Assembly (NCBI GenBank): GCA_052032225.1
Contig: JBPEWY010000072.1
Span: forward strand, 1-48,311
Direction: 5' to 3'
From: JBPEWY01 sp052032225
GTDB taxonomy: Bacteria; Bacteroidota; Bacteroidia; Flavobacteriales; Flavobacteriaceae
Length of the DNA stretch: 48,311 nt
Part shown: positions 1-8,721 of the stretch, piece after piece
How the letters are laid out: every line of letters begins with the position of its first letter
Numbering within the stretch: the first letter of the stretch is position 1
Program-made: the position numbers and the translations under genes
Notes under the pieces: model-generated
What the model saw: only the letters and a program-made list of their open reading frames with translations
Told to the model about the DNA's origin: nothing
Database searches by the model: none

Positions 1-278
1 CCAGTATTTTAGCCGGAGGAATTACAGCTTTTGCAGGGCCCATAGCTTTTATTGGGTTAGCAGTACCACATTTAACTAAGCAGTTTTTTAATACCAATTT
101 ACACTATGTAATGGTTCCGGGGGTGGTTTTAACAGGAAGCATTTTGATGCTATTTTGCGACACCATTGCTCAATTACCGGGTAATGCATTCACACTGCCA
201 ATTAATGCCATAACTTCTATAGTGGGCGCTCCGGTTGTAATTTGGTTATTGGTTAGAAAACAAAAAATGATTTTTTAA
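1..278 (+). CDS. FecCD-family iron/haem ABC transporter permease (3' end only)
   Basis: The window opens inside this gene, in the frame starting at base 3; about 91 C-terminal residues are visible, ending at the TAA at 276-278. The start GGITAFAGPIAFIGLAVPH is the hallmark cytoplasmic loop of FecCD/BtuC permeases, which contacts the ATPase. It is followed by two hydrophobic segments and the usual family ending around GAPVVIWLL. The protein would sit in the inner membrane and move ferric siderophore, haem or cobalamin delivered by a periplasmic binding protein. The ATPase gene starts 8 bases downstream, so the two form an operon. The substrate cannot be told from this fragment. Confidence 0.9.
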   Translation, partial: SILAGGITAFAGPIAFIGLAVPHLTKQFFNTNLHYVMVPGVVLTGSILMLFCDTIAQLPGNAFTLPINAITSIVGAPVVIWLLVRKQKMIF

Positions 279-285
279 AATCTTA

Positions 286-1074
286 ATGATCAAAACAAAA
301 GAAATAATATCGCTTAAAAACCTGTCTATTGGCTACCAAAAAAAAGGAACAAAAACGGTTGTTGCTTCTAAAATTAACGCAACTGTACAGGCAGGAAATT
401 TGGTGGCTATTGTAGGAGCAAACGGTGTTGGTAAATCTACTTTAATTAGAACTCTGGCCGGAGTACAACCATATCTTTCCGGAGAAATTCTATTAAATCA
501 AAAATCGATAAAAGCATACACACAAAAGCAGTTAGCTCAGCTAATGAGCTTAGTTTTAACCGAGCCTATTCCGGCAAAAAACTTAACTGTTAAAGAAGTT
601 GTTGCTCTTGGCAGACAGCCCTATACAAATTGGTTAGGAACACTAACGGTAGATGATATTAAAGCTATAAACAACGCTATAAAAAGCACCCAAATAGAAC
701 AACTAAAAGACCAAAAATGTTATGAGCTAAGTGATGGGCAATTGCAAAAAGTAATGCTTGCAAGAGCTTTGGCTCAGCAAACCAATATTATACTGTTAGA
801 TGAGCCTACAACGCACTTAGATATTTACCATAAAGTGTATATTTTAAAACTATTACAGCAAATTGCAAAGTCTACAAACCGAACAATTTTATTTTCTACG
901 CACGAAATAGATTTAGCTATAAATCTTTGCGATTATCTTTTAATTATGACAGCAGACCAATGTTACTACAATACTCCTAAAAAACTTATAGAATTAGGGG
1001 TTTTTAATCAGTTATTTCCCGGAGATTTACTGAAATTTGATGCTGCTGCCGGTAAATTTAACGTTAATAAGTAA
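286..1074 (+). CDS. FecE-type ABC transporter ATP-binding protein (iron/haem/B12 uptake)
   Basis: Cytoplasmic ATPase that powers the FecCD permease encoded just upstream. The Walker A motif GANGVGKST is at residues 44-52, the signature motif reads LSDGQ, Walker B is IILLDEPTTHLD, and a switch histidine follows in FSTHE. The 262-residue length fits the family. Asp replaces the second Gly of the common LSGGQ signature, which I believe is tolerated in FecE-like ATPases. The last 40 or so residues (after LLIMTADQ) form the short C-terminal tail usual in siderophore ATPases. No separate promoter is seen; it is probably co-transcribed with the permease. Confidence 0.92.
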   Translation: MIKTKEIISLKNLSIGYQKKGTKTVVASKINATVQAGNLVAIVGANGVGKSTLIRTLAGVQPYLSGEILLNQKSIKAYTQKQLAQLMSLVLTEPIPAKNLTVKEVVALGRQPYTNWLGTLTVDDIKAINNAIKSTQIEQLKDQKCYELSDGQLQKVMLARALAQQTNIILLDEPTTHLDIYHKVYILKLLQQIAKSTNRTILFSTHEIDLAINLCDYLLIMTADQCYYNTPKKLIELGVFNQLFPGDLLKFDAAAGKFNVNK

Positions 1075-1135
1075 ACCGTAATAGCATAACTTTTTTTAGG
1101 TTAAAAATTTATCTTTACACAAAACACATTTAAAA

Positions 1136-2467
1136 ATGAACGATACTGCTATACTTATAGTTATTGCCCTTATTTTCTTGGCTATTGGTATATTTTTAGG
1201 AATATATATTCAAAAACTAAAAATTAAATCATTAGAAATTGGTGCTCAAGAACGAGAAAAACAAATGCAAGCTTCTTTAGAGAGCCTAAAAAGCCAATTA
1301 GAAGAAGTTAAGCAAGAAAGAAACACCTTAGACAGAGAAAAACAAGATTTAGCACTATCTAAAAATACACTAGAAATAGAAAACCAAAACTTATTACTAA
1401 AACTTAAAGAGCATAAAGAAGAAGTAACAAAATTACAAGAGCAATTTAGTAACGAATTTGAAGTGTTAGCACAAAAAATATTAGAGGAAAAAACAGAAAA
1501 ATTCACCTCTCAAAACAAAGAAAACATTAAAAATATTTTAGCGCCACTTCAAGAAAAAATTAAAGCTTTTGAAGAAAAAGTAGAGAGATCACAAGAAAAA
1601 AACATAAGCCTTCATTCTGAGCTAAAAGGACAACTACAACACCTGCAATCTTTAAATCAAAAAATAACACAAGAAACAGAAAACCTCACTAAAGCATTAA
1701 AAGGCGATAGTAAAACTCAAGGTAATTGGGGCGAACTTGTTTTAGAGCGAGTTTTAGAAAAAAGCGGATTAGAAAAAGGACGTGAGTATTTTGTACAACA
1801 AAGTTTTAAACGCGAAGACGGCTCGCGAGTTTTACCCGATGTAGTAATAAATTTACCCGATAACAAAAAAATTATTATAGACTCTAAAGTATCGTTAACT
1901 GCTTATGAGCGTTATATAGCAACAGATGATTCAACTTTAAAAGCTGATGCTTTAAAAGAACATTTAAACTCTATTAAAAAGCATGTAGAGCAACTCTCCG
2001 AAAAAAAATATGAAGATTTATACGAAATAGAAAGTCCCGATTTTGTATTGATGTTTATTCCTATAGAACCTGCTTTTGCAGTTGCATTATCTGAAGATAA
2101 CACGTTATACAATAAAGCTTTCGAGAAAAATATAGTTATTGTTACGCCAACTACACTCTTAGCAACACTGCGTACCATAGATACAATGTGGAATAATGAA
2201 AAACAGCAACGCAATGCTATAGATATTGCAAAGCAAGCAGGCGCTCTTTACGATAAATTTGAAGGTTTAGTAAACGATTTAACGCGTGTTGGTAAAAAAA
2301 TGGACGATGCTAAAACCGAGTATAAAAATGCCATGAATAAGCTTTTTGAAGGTAGAGGCAATATTATAACCACAATAGAAAAAATTAAAAAAATGGGCGC
2401 AAAAGCAAAAAAATCATTACCCGAACCTATTTTAAAACGCGCTCAAGAAAACGAGTTAGACGAGTAA
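1136..2467 (+). CDS. rmuC: DNA recombination protein RmuC
   Basis: RmuC family, known for limiting inversions at short inverted repeats and thought to be a nuclease acting at DNA structures. A single N-terminal membrane helix (residues about 5-25, ILIVIALIFLAIGIFLGIYI) is followed by a long charged coiled coil (about 30-185). The conserved RmuC core begins near GNWGELVLERVLEKSGL and includes RVLPDVVINLP, IIIDSKVSL and FVLMFIPIEPAF, which resemble a PD-(D/E)XK-like nuclease fold. The 443-residue length is normal. It stands alone between the iron transporter and the SatD-like gene. A weak TATCTTTA element at 1110-1117 could be its promoter. Confidence 0.93.
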   Translation: MNDTAILIVIALIFLAIGIFLGIYIQKLKIKSLEIGAQEREKQMQASLESLKSQLEEVKQERNTLDREKQDLALSKNTLEIENQNLLLKLKEHKEEVTKLQEQFSNEFEVLAQKILEEKTEKFTSQNKENIKNILAPLQEKIKAFEEKVERSQEKNISLHSELKGQLQHLQSLNQKITQETENLTKALKGDSKTQGNWGELVLERVLEKSGLEKGREYFVQQSFKREDGSRVLPDVVINLPDNKKIIIDSKVSLTAYERYIATDDSTLKADALKEHLNSIKKHVEQLSEKKYEDLYEIESPDFVLMFIPIEPAFAVALSEDNTLYNKAFEKNIVIVTPTTLLATLRTIDTMWNNEKQQRNAIDIAKQAGALYDKFEGLVNDLTRVGKKMDDAKTEYKNAMNKLFEGRGNIITTIEKIKKMGAKAKKSLPEPILKRAQENELDE

Positions 2468-2540
2468 TACACGATATTCTATATAATCGTTTTTTTAAGC
2501 GATATTTTGATTTATCAATAAAAAAGACGATATTTGATGT

Positions 2541-3155
2541 ATGATTGCTGTAATAACCGGAGATATAATTAATTCTAGAGATGTTAGTCCTGAGGTTTGG
2601 CTTCCATTATTAAAAAGTACGCTACAAGAAATTACCAACAATAATAAGCATTGGGAAATTTATAGAGGTGATAGCTTTCAAGTAGAAATTACTGACTGTA
2701 AAAATGCTTTTTTAGCAGCTGTAACAATAAAAGCTGCCATAAAAACCATAAAGCAGTTAGATGTAAGATTGGCCATTGGTATAGGCCATAAAACACACCA
2801 GGGAGCATCGGTAGCTGAAGCCAGTGGAAGTGCCTTTATTTTTTCGGGCGAAACCCTTGAACGTTTAAAAAAAGAAAAAGTAAACCTGGCTATTAAAACC
2901 AATAATGAAGATTTTGATGCCTCACTAAATTTATGTTTTAAGTTAGCATTGATTGCTATGGATAATTGGACAGCCAATTCTGCCGAAATTGTAAAACTCT
3001 CCTTAAAACACCCCAACCTATCGCAAACAGCGCTTGGAGCCAAAATAGGAATTAAGCAAAATACCGTAAGTGAACGCCAAAAAAGAGCTTATTTACAAGA
3101 AATCTTAGAGTTAAACGTTTTCTTTAAACAAAAAACAACCGCTTTAACAACATAA
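2541..3155 (+). CDS. SatD-family protein: cyclase/palm-like N-terminus plus C-terminal helix-turn-helix
   Basis: Resembles the SatD family, whose biochemistry is undefined. Seen in the sequence: an N-terminal beta strand leading into G7-D8-I (VITGDIINSR), a second G43-D44 (YRGDSFQVEI), then VRLAIGIG at 75-82 and GSAFIFSGETLERL at 96-109. Order and spacing mirror class III nucleotidyl cyclases and GGDEF palm domains, where two Asp residues hold the metals and a GxxVNxAxRL-like helix follows. The C-terminus (about 160-184, LSQTALGAKIGIKQNTVSER) reads as a helix-turn-helix. Family call: fairly sure. Nucleotide cyclase or DNA-binding activity: my inference. The DUF3307 gene begins 2 bases after the stop, so the two are very likely co-translated partners. 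Confidence 0.75.
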   Translation: MIAVITGDIINSRDVSPEVWLPLLKSTLQEITNNNKHWEIYRGDSFQVEITDCKNAFLAAVTIKAAIKTIKQLDVRLAIGIGHKTHQGASVAEASGSAFIFSGETLERLKKEKVNLAIKTNNEDFDASLNLCFKLALIAMDNWTANSAEIVKLSLKHPNLSQTALGAKIGIKQNTVSERQKRAYLQEILELNVFFKQKTTALTT

Positions 3156-3157
3156 CT

Positions 3158-3853
3158 ATGCTCATATTTGTAAAACTGTTAATTGCTCACTTTTTAGGAG
3201 ATTTTATTTTTCAACCTAATTCGTGGGTAAGCCATAAAGAAAAACACAAATTAAGTTCTAAAAAGCTTTATTGGCATGTTATTATCCATACCGTTTTGGC
3301 TTTTATAGTATTATGGGATTTGCAATTATGGTATGTAGCTGTCTGTATTGGTTTTAGCCATTTGCTTATAGATGCTGCTAAAGTAGAACTTCAGAAAAAA
3401 AGTAATAAAAGGCTGTTTTTTTTCTTAGATCAAGCCTTACACACATTTGTTATTTTAGCTCTTTGGTTTGCTGTAGAAGGTAAATATCAAGCTATTGCTA
3501 TACCGGATTTTATCTGGGTGGCTGTTTTGTGTATTTTATTTTTAACCGAGCCTGCTTCTATACTCATAAAAACAATAATCTCTATTTATACACCAAAAAC
3601 AGAACTTAAAAAAGACGATTCTTTACAAAATGCAGGTAAATATATAGGAATACTTGAGCGTATTTTAGTCTTTCTTTTTATTGCTACTCAACATTGGGAA
3701 GGAGTTGGTTTTTTAATTGCTGCAAAATCTATATTTAGATTTAGTGATTTAACCGAAGCGAAAGACCGAAAACTTACAGAGTATATTTTAATTGGTACGC
3801 TCTTAAGCTTTGGTATTGCTATTGTTGTTGCACTACTGTTTTTACTTTATTAA
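3158..3853 (+). CDS. DUF3307 multi-pass membrane protein
   Basis: A 231-residue integral membrane protein with about six hydrophobic segments. Polar residues conserved in the DUF3307 family sit in or beside them: H11 and D15 with Q19 (HFLGDFIFQ), H40 and H44 (HVIIH), H68 and D72 (SHLLIDAAK), and D91-Q92 with H95 (DQALH). This His/Asp set within helices looks like a membrane metal site, possibly a hydrolase, but no activity is established. It directly follows the SatD-like gene, suggesting a joint function. Its stop overlaps by 4 bases the stop of the convergent DUF5777 gene, so no room for a terminator exists between them. Confidence 0.8.
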   Translation: MLIFVKLLIAHFLGDFIFQPNSWVSHKEKHKLSSKKLYWHVIIHTVLAFIVLWDLQLWYVAVCIGFSHLLIDAAKVELQKKSNKRLFFFLDQALHTFVILALWFAVEGKYQAIAIPDFIWVAVLCILFLTEPASILIKTIISIYTPKTELKKDDSLQNAGKYIGILERILVFLFIATQHWEGVGFLIAAKSIFRFSDLTEAKDRKLTEYILIGTLLSFGIAIVVALLFLLY

Positions 3854-4704
3854 AAATTAAAAACACGAGTTAAATTAAACCCAAAGTAAAAATTGCCGTC
3901 TGTAAAGTCTCCAATGGCATTACCTAAGTAACCGCTCTCAAAAGTGGGTTGGGCATTTGTAAAGTGCAGCTGAAAAACGTGTCCGCCGGTTTCTATATCA
4001 ACACCAACAGATAAAGGGTTTTTAAATGGAGAACCAGATGCCCTATTTAAGTGCCAACCGTAATCTACATTAATACTCCAACGGTTACTTAACTTATACC
4101 TTCCTCCTACTCCTAAAGCAAATTGTGCATTATCTTGGGGAGCAAAATCTACATATCCTTCATAAAAAAAAGTTGGTATTAGCTGTAATGATAATGCATC
4201 ATTAAATTTTCGAGAAATCAGAATTTGTTGGGTTACAGACACTCGCTCATCAAAATCTACAGGTCTAGATAATAGCTCCTCATCTAACAATGTATTAATA
4301 GCTGCTTGGCTATATCCTACTACTGTAACCGGAATTCGATCTGTTTGTGTAAAAAATCTATATTTTAACGATGTATCATAGGTTTTGTTAAATGAACTTC
4401 TTGAAATAGCAATATTAAAACCATCAGATATACCATAAATAAAATGTATTCTTGTATTTGCTTCATCTAACCCAAAAAAATCATCAATCCCATTTTTAAC
4501 ACTCCCAAACCTATGAGCTATTACTAAATGTAAAGATTTGGCTGACACTAATTTGGTAGATTCAAAATTTACAATTTTTAAAGCTTTAAAAGCCGCTTCG
4601 TACTGTTTTTGAGGGGTTTTGTCTATAGTATTTAATAAGTCGTCTTGAGCATAATTAACTATAGAAATTAAACTGATTGTAAGCGTTAGAATTTTAGTTT
4701 TCAT
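3850..4704 (-). CDS. DUF5777-family beta-barrel protein (outer membrane)
   Basis: An exported 284-residue protein: residues 1-19 form a signal peptide ending near NYAQ. After a short linker (TPQKQYEAAFKALKIVNFEST) the chain is a series of alternating amphipathic strands, with aromatic ends such as IHFIYGISDGFNIAISRS and YKLSNRWSINVDYGWHL, and it finishes with a terminal Phe (LTRVFNF), as expected for an outer-membrane beta-barrel. This fits DUF5777. Function is unknown. It diverges from a monohaem cytochrome-like lipoprotein and a YceI protein, a combination that suggests an envelope redox or lipid-related role (inference). Confidence 0.78.
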   Translation of the reverse strand: MKTKILTLTISLISIVNYAQDDLLNTIDKTPQKQYEAAFKALKIVNFESTKLVSAKSLHLVIAHRFGSVKNGIDDFFGLDEANTRIHFIYGISDGFNIAISRSSFNKTYDTSLKYRFFTQTDRIPVTVVGYSQAAINTLLDEELLSRPVDFDERVSVTQQILISRKFNDALSLQLIPTFFYEGYVDFAPQDNAQFALGVGGRYKLSNRWSINVDYGWHLNRASGSPFKNPLSVGVDIETGGHVFQLHFTNAQPTFESGYLGNAIGDFTDGNFYFGFNLTRVFNF

Positions 4705-4836
4705 AATGATTTGTAAAAAAAGTTAGTCGGTTGTAACAAACAAATACTTACTGCACATACATACTAAAACAAAAAAAACATTGTTTTAAAAGTAAGGATA
4801 TCCGGTAAAGTATCGACAATCATAAATATACTTATT

Positions 4837-5178
4837 ATGAAAAAATTATTGCCTTTTGTTTTTACGATTTCTTTTTTAGTAGCATGTTCCGGTAGTGACG
4901 ATGCTGGTACTACGCCACCTGATGAGCCTGTAACCTACCAAGCAGATATTAGGCCCATTATGCAAAATCATTGCGTTTCTTGCCATGGTAATCCAACTAC
5001 AAATGGTGCTCCAATGGGGCTTACAACATATTTAGAAGTAAAAGATGCGGTAGAAAACAGGTTTTTAATTGATAGAATTAACGATACTAATAATCCTATG
5101 CCTGAGAGTGGTTTGTTGCCTATTGCTACCAGGGCTTTAATTGAAAAATGGGTAAATCAAGGTATGCCAGAAAACTAA
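4837..5178 (+). CDS. Small monohaem c-type cytochrome-like lipoprotein
   Basis: A 113-residue exported protein. The signal peptide ends in a lipobox (SFLVAC), with acidic Ser/Asp/Gly residues after the Cys. It has one haem c attachment motif, C46-V-S-C49-H50, and a candidate distal ligand M88 in NNPMPESG. The DIRPIMQNHCVSCHG pattern is that of the PSD1/planctomycete-type cytochrome modules found in Bacteroidota. It should sit in the periplasm or at the outer membrane and carry electrons or act as a small haem domain. The YceI gene starts 3 bases after its stop, indicating an operon; the partner redox enzyme is not visible here. Confidence 0.82.
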   Translation: MKKLLPFVFTISFLVACSGSDDAGTTPPDEPVTYQADIRPIMQNHCVSCHGNPTTNGAPMGLTTYLEVKDAVENRFLIDRINDTNNPMPESGLLPIATRALIEKWVNQGMPEN

Positions 5179-5181
5179 ATA

Positions 5182-5724
5182 ATGTTACGTAGCTTTTTAA
5201 CCTTATTACTTTTTTTAATTACCCAGAGCAGTTTTACACAGCTTTATAAAACTTCTACTGGTGAAATTACATTTAATGCTTCTACTCCTTTAGAAAATAT
5301 TTATGCCAAGAATACAGCAGTTAATGGTATTATAAACATTAATGATGGAAAATTTGCTTCGGTTTTACTTATTACAGATTTTAAGTTTAAAAGAAAACTT
5401 ATGCAGGAGCATTTTAATGAAAATTATTTAGAATCGCATAAATACCCAAAAGCTACATTTACGGGGCAAATAGAAAACTTTTCTACACACAACATTACTA
5501 ACAACGAAATCTCTTTAGCTATAAATGGTATTTTAACCATACACGGCGTTAGTAATAAAATAAAGGCTCCTATTAAAATAAAAAATCAAAATGATACAAT
5601 CTTATTAAAAACCGAATTTGTAATTAAACCTGAAGATTATAAGATAAAAGTACCCAAACTGGTTTTTAAAAAAATAGCCCAAGAAGTCTTGGTACAAGCA
5701 CAATACACACTTACAAAACAATAA
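5182..5724 (+). CDS. YceI-family periplasmic lipid-binding protein
   Basis: A 180-residue protein with an N-terminal signal peptide (about 1-19). The YceI pattern is clear: TGEITFNASTPLENIYAKN, then VLLITDFKFKRKLMQEHFNENYLES (a crossing FxMxxxxMxxHFn-like segment), KYPKATFTGQI, and a closing GILTIHGVSNKIKAPI. YceI proteins form a lipocalin-like barrel that holds polyisoprenoids such as quinone precursors. Its coupling to the cytochrome-like lipoprotein upstream is consistent with quinone or isoprenoid handling near a redox step (inference). A strong hairpin terminator starts at its stop codon. Confidence 0.88.
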   Translation: MLRSFLTLLLFLITQSSFTQLYKTSTGEITFNASTPLENIYAKNTAVNGIININDGKFASVLLITDFKFKRKLMQEHFNENYLESHKYPKATFTGQIENFSTHNITNNEISLAINGILTIHGVSNKIKAPIKIKNQNDTILLKTEFVIKPEDYKIKVPKLVFKKIAQEVLVQAQYTLTKQ

Positions 5725-5749
5725 AGGCTGCTTTAAAAGCAGCCTTTAT
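5721..5749. terminator. Bidirectional intrinsic terminator between the YceI gene and carB
   Basis: A perfect 14-bp stem (left arm 5721-5734, right arm 5736-5749, core AAAGGCTGC/GCAGCCTTT) lies between the convergent YceI and carB genes. T-rich sequence follows on the plus strand and A-rich on the other side, so it can stop both. The left arm includes the YceI stop codon. Confidence 0.85.
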
Positions 5750-5765
5750 TTATTTAATTAACTAT

Positions 5766-8618
5766 TTATTTACTTAAGTACATTTTTCTTCTTGAATATA
5801 GCTCATAAAACTCATCGTCTTTTAAGCTATTTATAAACAGAATGCTTTCGCCGGTACTCTTCATTTCCGGACCTAGCTTTTTGTTAACATTCGGGAACTT
5901 GTTAAAAGAAAACACCGGTTGTTTAATAGCGTATCCTTTTAATTGAGGATTAAACTTAAAGTCTGTTACCTTATTATGCCCTAACATTATTTTGGTAGCA
6001 TAATTTACATAAGGTTCTTTATACGCTTTAGCAATAAATGGTACGGTTCTAGAAGCTCTTGGGTTGGCTTCTATTACATACACTTTATCATCTTTTATTG
6101 CAAACTGAATGTTAATAAGTCCTTTGGTTTTTAAAGCCAATGCTATTTTATGTGTGTGATCTTTAATTTGCTGTAGCACTAAGTCTCCCAGATTAAACGG
6201 AGGCAATGTTGCATTACTATCTCCTGAGTGAATTCCGCAAGGTTCTATGTGCTCCATAATACCAATTATGTACACATTTTCGCCATCGCAAATTGCATCG
6301 GCCTCTGCTTCTATAGCACCATCAAGATAATGATCTAAAAGGAGTTTATTATTAGGTATTTTTCTGAGTAAATCTACCACATGCTCTTCAAGCTCTTGCT
6401 TATTAATTACAATTTTCATCCCCTGTCCTCCTAACACATAAGAAGGTCTTACTAAAATTGGGAAATTAAGTTCATCTGATAGTTTTAGAGCTTGTTCTGC
6501 TGTTTCGGCTACTCCAAACTCAGGATAAGGAATATTGTTTTCTTTTAATAGTCTTGAAAAGCTTCCTCTATCTTCGGCTAAATCTAAAGACTTAAAGCTT
6601 GTTCCTATAATATTAACTCCGTATTTATCTAACTTTTCGGCAAGTTTTAAAGCTGTCTGCCCACCAAGCTGAACGATAACGCCTTCTGGTTTTTCGTGCT
6701 GAATTATATCGTAAATATGTTCCCAGAAAACCGGCTCAAAGTAGAGTTTATGTGCAGTATCAAAATCTGTAGATACAGTTTCGGGGTTACAGTTAATCAT
6801 AATAGTTTCGTACCCACATTCTGCAGCTGCTAAAACACCATGCACACAACAGTAATCAAACTCTATACCTTGCCCAATTCGGTTAGGACCCGATCCTAAA
6901 ACTATAATTTTTTTCTTGTTTGATGACTCGCTTTCATTATGAACATAACGTTCTCCGTTAGGCGACTCAATCTCATTCTCAAAGGTAGAATAATAATAAG
7001 GTGTTTGGGCTTTAAATTCTGCAGCACAAGTATCTACAAGCTTGTATACACGCTTAACACCAAGTTCGTGGCGTCTTTTATGCACTTCGCTTTCCCAGCA
7101 TCCTAGCATATGAGCAATCTGCCTATCTGCAAACCCTTTTTGCTTAGCCTCTAACAAAAGTTCTTTGGGTAAAGATTCTATGGTGTAATTTTCTATTTCT
7201 TTTTCCAAGAAATGTAACTGCTCAAATTGTTTTAAAAACCACATATCGATTTTTGTGATTTCGTGAATTCTACTTAGTGGTATTCCCATTTGAATTGCAT
7301 CGTAAATCACAAAAACTCTATCCCAGCTTGGGTTGGTTAATTTATCTATAATTACATCGTAATTTTTATACCCCTTACCGTCTGCTCCTAATCCGTTTCT
7401 TTTAATTTCGAGTGATTGTGTGGCTTTATGTAAAGCTTCTTGAAAAGAACGCCCAATACCCATTACCTCTCCTACAGATTTCATTTGAAGCCCCAGAGTT
7501 CTGTCTGACCCTTCAAACTTATCAAAATTCCATCTCGGAATTTTTACAATCACATAATCTAAGGTAGGTTCAAATAAAGCCGATGTAGATTTGGTTATTT
7601 GGTTGCTTAGCTCGTCTAAGGTATAACCAATAGCGAGCTTTGCTGCAATTTTAGCAATCGGGTAACCGGTTGCTTTAGAAGCTAATGCCGATGAGCGCGA
7701 AACCCTCGGGTTAATTTCTATGGCAATAATATCCTCATTTTCATCCGGGCTAACAGCAAATTGTACATTACAGCCTCCCACAAAATCACCAATGCTACGC
7801 ATCATCTTAATAGCCATATCACGCATACGCTGAAATGTTCTATCAGATAGTGTCATTGCAGGCGCAACAGTAATAGAATCTCCGGTATGAATCCCCATTG
7901 GGTCCATATTCTCTACCGTACAGATTATTACCACATTATCATTGCTGTCTCTAAGCAGCTCTAACTCATATTCTTTCCAGCCTAAAAGAGCCTTATCTAT
8001 TAACACTTCGTGTATAGGTGAGGCTTCTAAACCTCTTGTTAAAAGCTCTTCAAATTGTTCTTTATTATGTACAAAAGATGCTCCCGTACCTCCTAAGGTA
8101 AAAGATGGCCTAATTACTAACGGAAAGCCAAACTCTTGTGCTATTTCTTTACCTTTTAAGAAAGATGTAGCTGTTTTAGCCGGTGCAACCGGAATGCCTA
8201 TTTCTTTTAATAAAGCTTTAAACTTATCTCTGTCTTCTGTTATTTGAATCGCATCTATATCTACACCAATAATCTCTACATTAAAGTCTTCCCAAATGCC
8301 TTTTTCATCGGCTTCTATACAGAGGTTTAAAGCTGTTTGCCCACCCATTGTGGGTAACACAGCATCTATTTCAGGGTGAGCTTTTAAAACCTCAACTATA
8401 GATTTTGTGGTAAGTGGTTTTAAATACACATGATCTGCCATAGACGGATCGGTCATAATTGTGGCAGGATTACTGTTAATAAGAATGGTTTTTATACCAT
8501 CTTCTTTTAAAGATCGCAACGCTTGAGAACCAGAGTAATCAAACTCACAAGCTTGGCCAATAATAATTGGGCCTGAGCCTAAAATTAAAATGGTGTTGAG
8601 GTCTTTTCTTTTTGGCAT
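5766..8618 (-). CDS. carB: Carbamoyl-phosphate synthase large chain (lacks C-terminal allosteric domain)
   Basis: Makes carbamoyl phosphate from bicarbonate, ATP and ammonia delivered by CarA, for pyrimidines and arginine. Two ATP-grasp halves are evident: one starts ILILGSGPIIIGQACEFDYSG, with EINPRVSRSSALASKATG; the second starts IIVLGSGPNRIGQGIEFDYC, with EANPRASRTVPFIAK, separated by an oligomerisation region. At 950 residues it is about 120 shorter than E. coli CarB: the chain stops about 20 residues after GPEMKSTGE, so the MGS-like domain that binds UMP, IMP and ornithine is absent. The end is clean and followed by a terminator, so I read this as a natural short form rather than a frameshift. 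No carA is adjacent. Confidence 0.95.
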   Translation of the reverse strand: MPKRKDLNTILILGSGPIIIGQACEFDYSGSQALRSLKEDGIKTILINSNPATIMTDPSMADHVYLKPLTTKSIVEVLKAHPEIDAVLPTMGGQTALNLCIEADEKGIWEDFNVEIIGVDIDAIQITEDRDKFKALLKEIGIPVAPAKTATSFLKGKEIAQEFGFPLVIRPSFTLGGTGASFVHNKEQFEELLTRGLEASPIHEVLIDKALLGWKEYELELLRDSNDNVVIICTVENMDPMGIHTGDSITVAPAMTLSDRTFQRMRDMAIKMMRSIGDFVGGCNVQFAVSPDENEDIIAIEINPRVSRSSALASKATGYPIAKIAAKLAIGYTLDELSNQITKSTSALFEPTLDYVIVKIPRWNFDKFEGSDRTLGLQMKSVGEVMGIGRSFQEALHKATQSLEIKRNGLGADGKGYKNYDVIIDKLTNPSWDRVFVIYDAIQMGIPLSRIHEITKIDMWFLKQFEQLHFLEKEIENYTIESLPKELLLEAKQKGFADRQIAHMLGCWESEVHKRRHELGVKRVYKLVDTCAAEFKAQTPYYYSTFENEIESPNGERYVHNESESSNKKKIIVLGSGPNRIGQGIEFDYCCVHGVLAAAECGYETIMINCNPETVSTDFDTAHKLYFEPVFWEHIYDIIQHEKPEGVIVQLGGQTALKLAEKLDKYGVNIIGTSFKSLDLAEDRGSFSRLLKENNIPYPEFGVAETAEQALKLSDELNFPILVRPSYVLGGQGMKIVINKQELEEHVVDLLRKIPNNKLLLDHYLDGAIEAEADAICDGENVYIIGIMEHIEPCGIHSGDSNATLPPFNLGDLVLQQIKDHTHKIALALKTKGLINIQFAIKDDKVYVIEANPRASRTVPFIAKAYKEPYVNYATKIMLGHNKVTDFKFNPQLKGYAIKQPVFSFNKFPNVNKKLGPEMKSTGESILFINSLKDDEFYELYSRRKMYLSK

Positions 8619-8662
8619 AGTGTTGTTGTGGTTTAGTATAAATTTATGTTGTTATTAGATAT

Positions 8663-8696
8663 AAAAAAAGGTGTTACCGTTAAAAGTAACACCTTT
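8663..8696 (-). terminator. Intrinsic terminator of rpmH
   Basis: Stem AAAGGTGTTAC (8667-8677) with GTAACACCTTT (8686-8696). Read on the minus strand the hairpin is followed by a run of T, just after the rpmH stop and before carB. Confidence 0.85.
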
Positions 8697-8721
8697 ATAT
8701 TTGAACGTCTATTTATGACCA

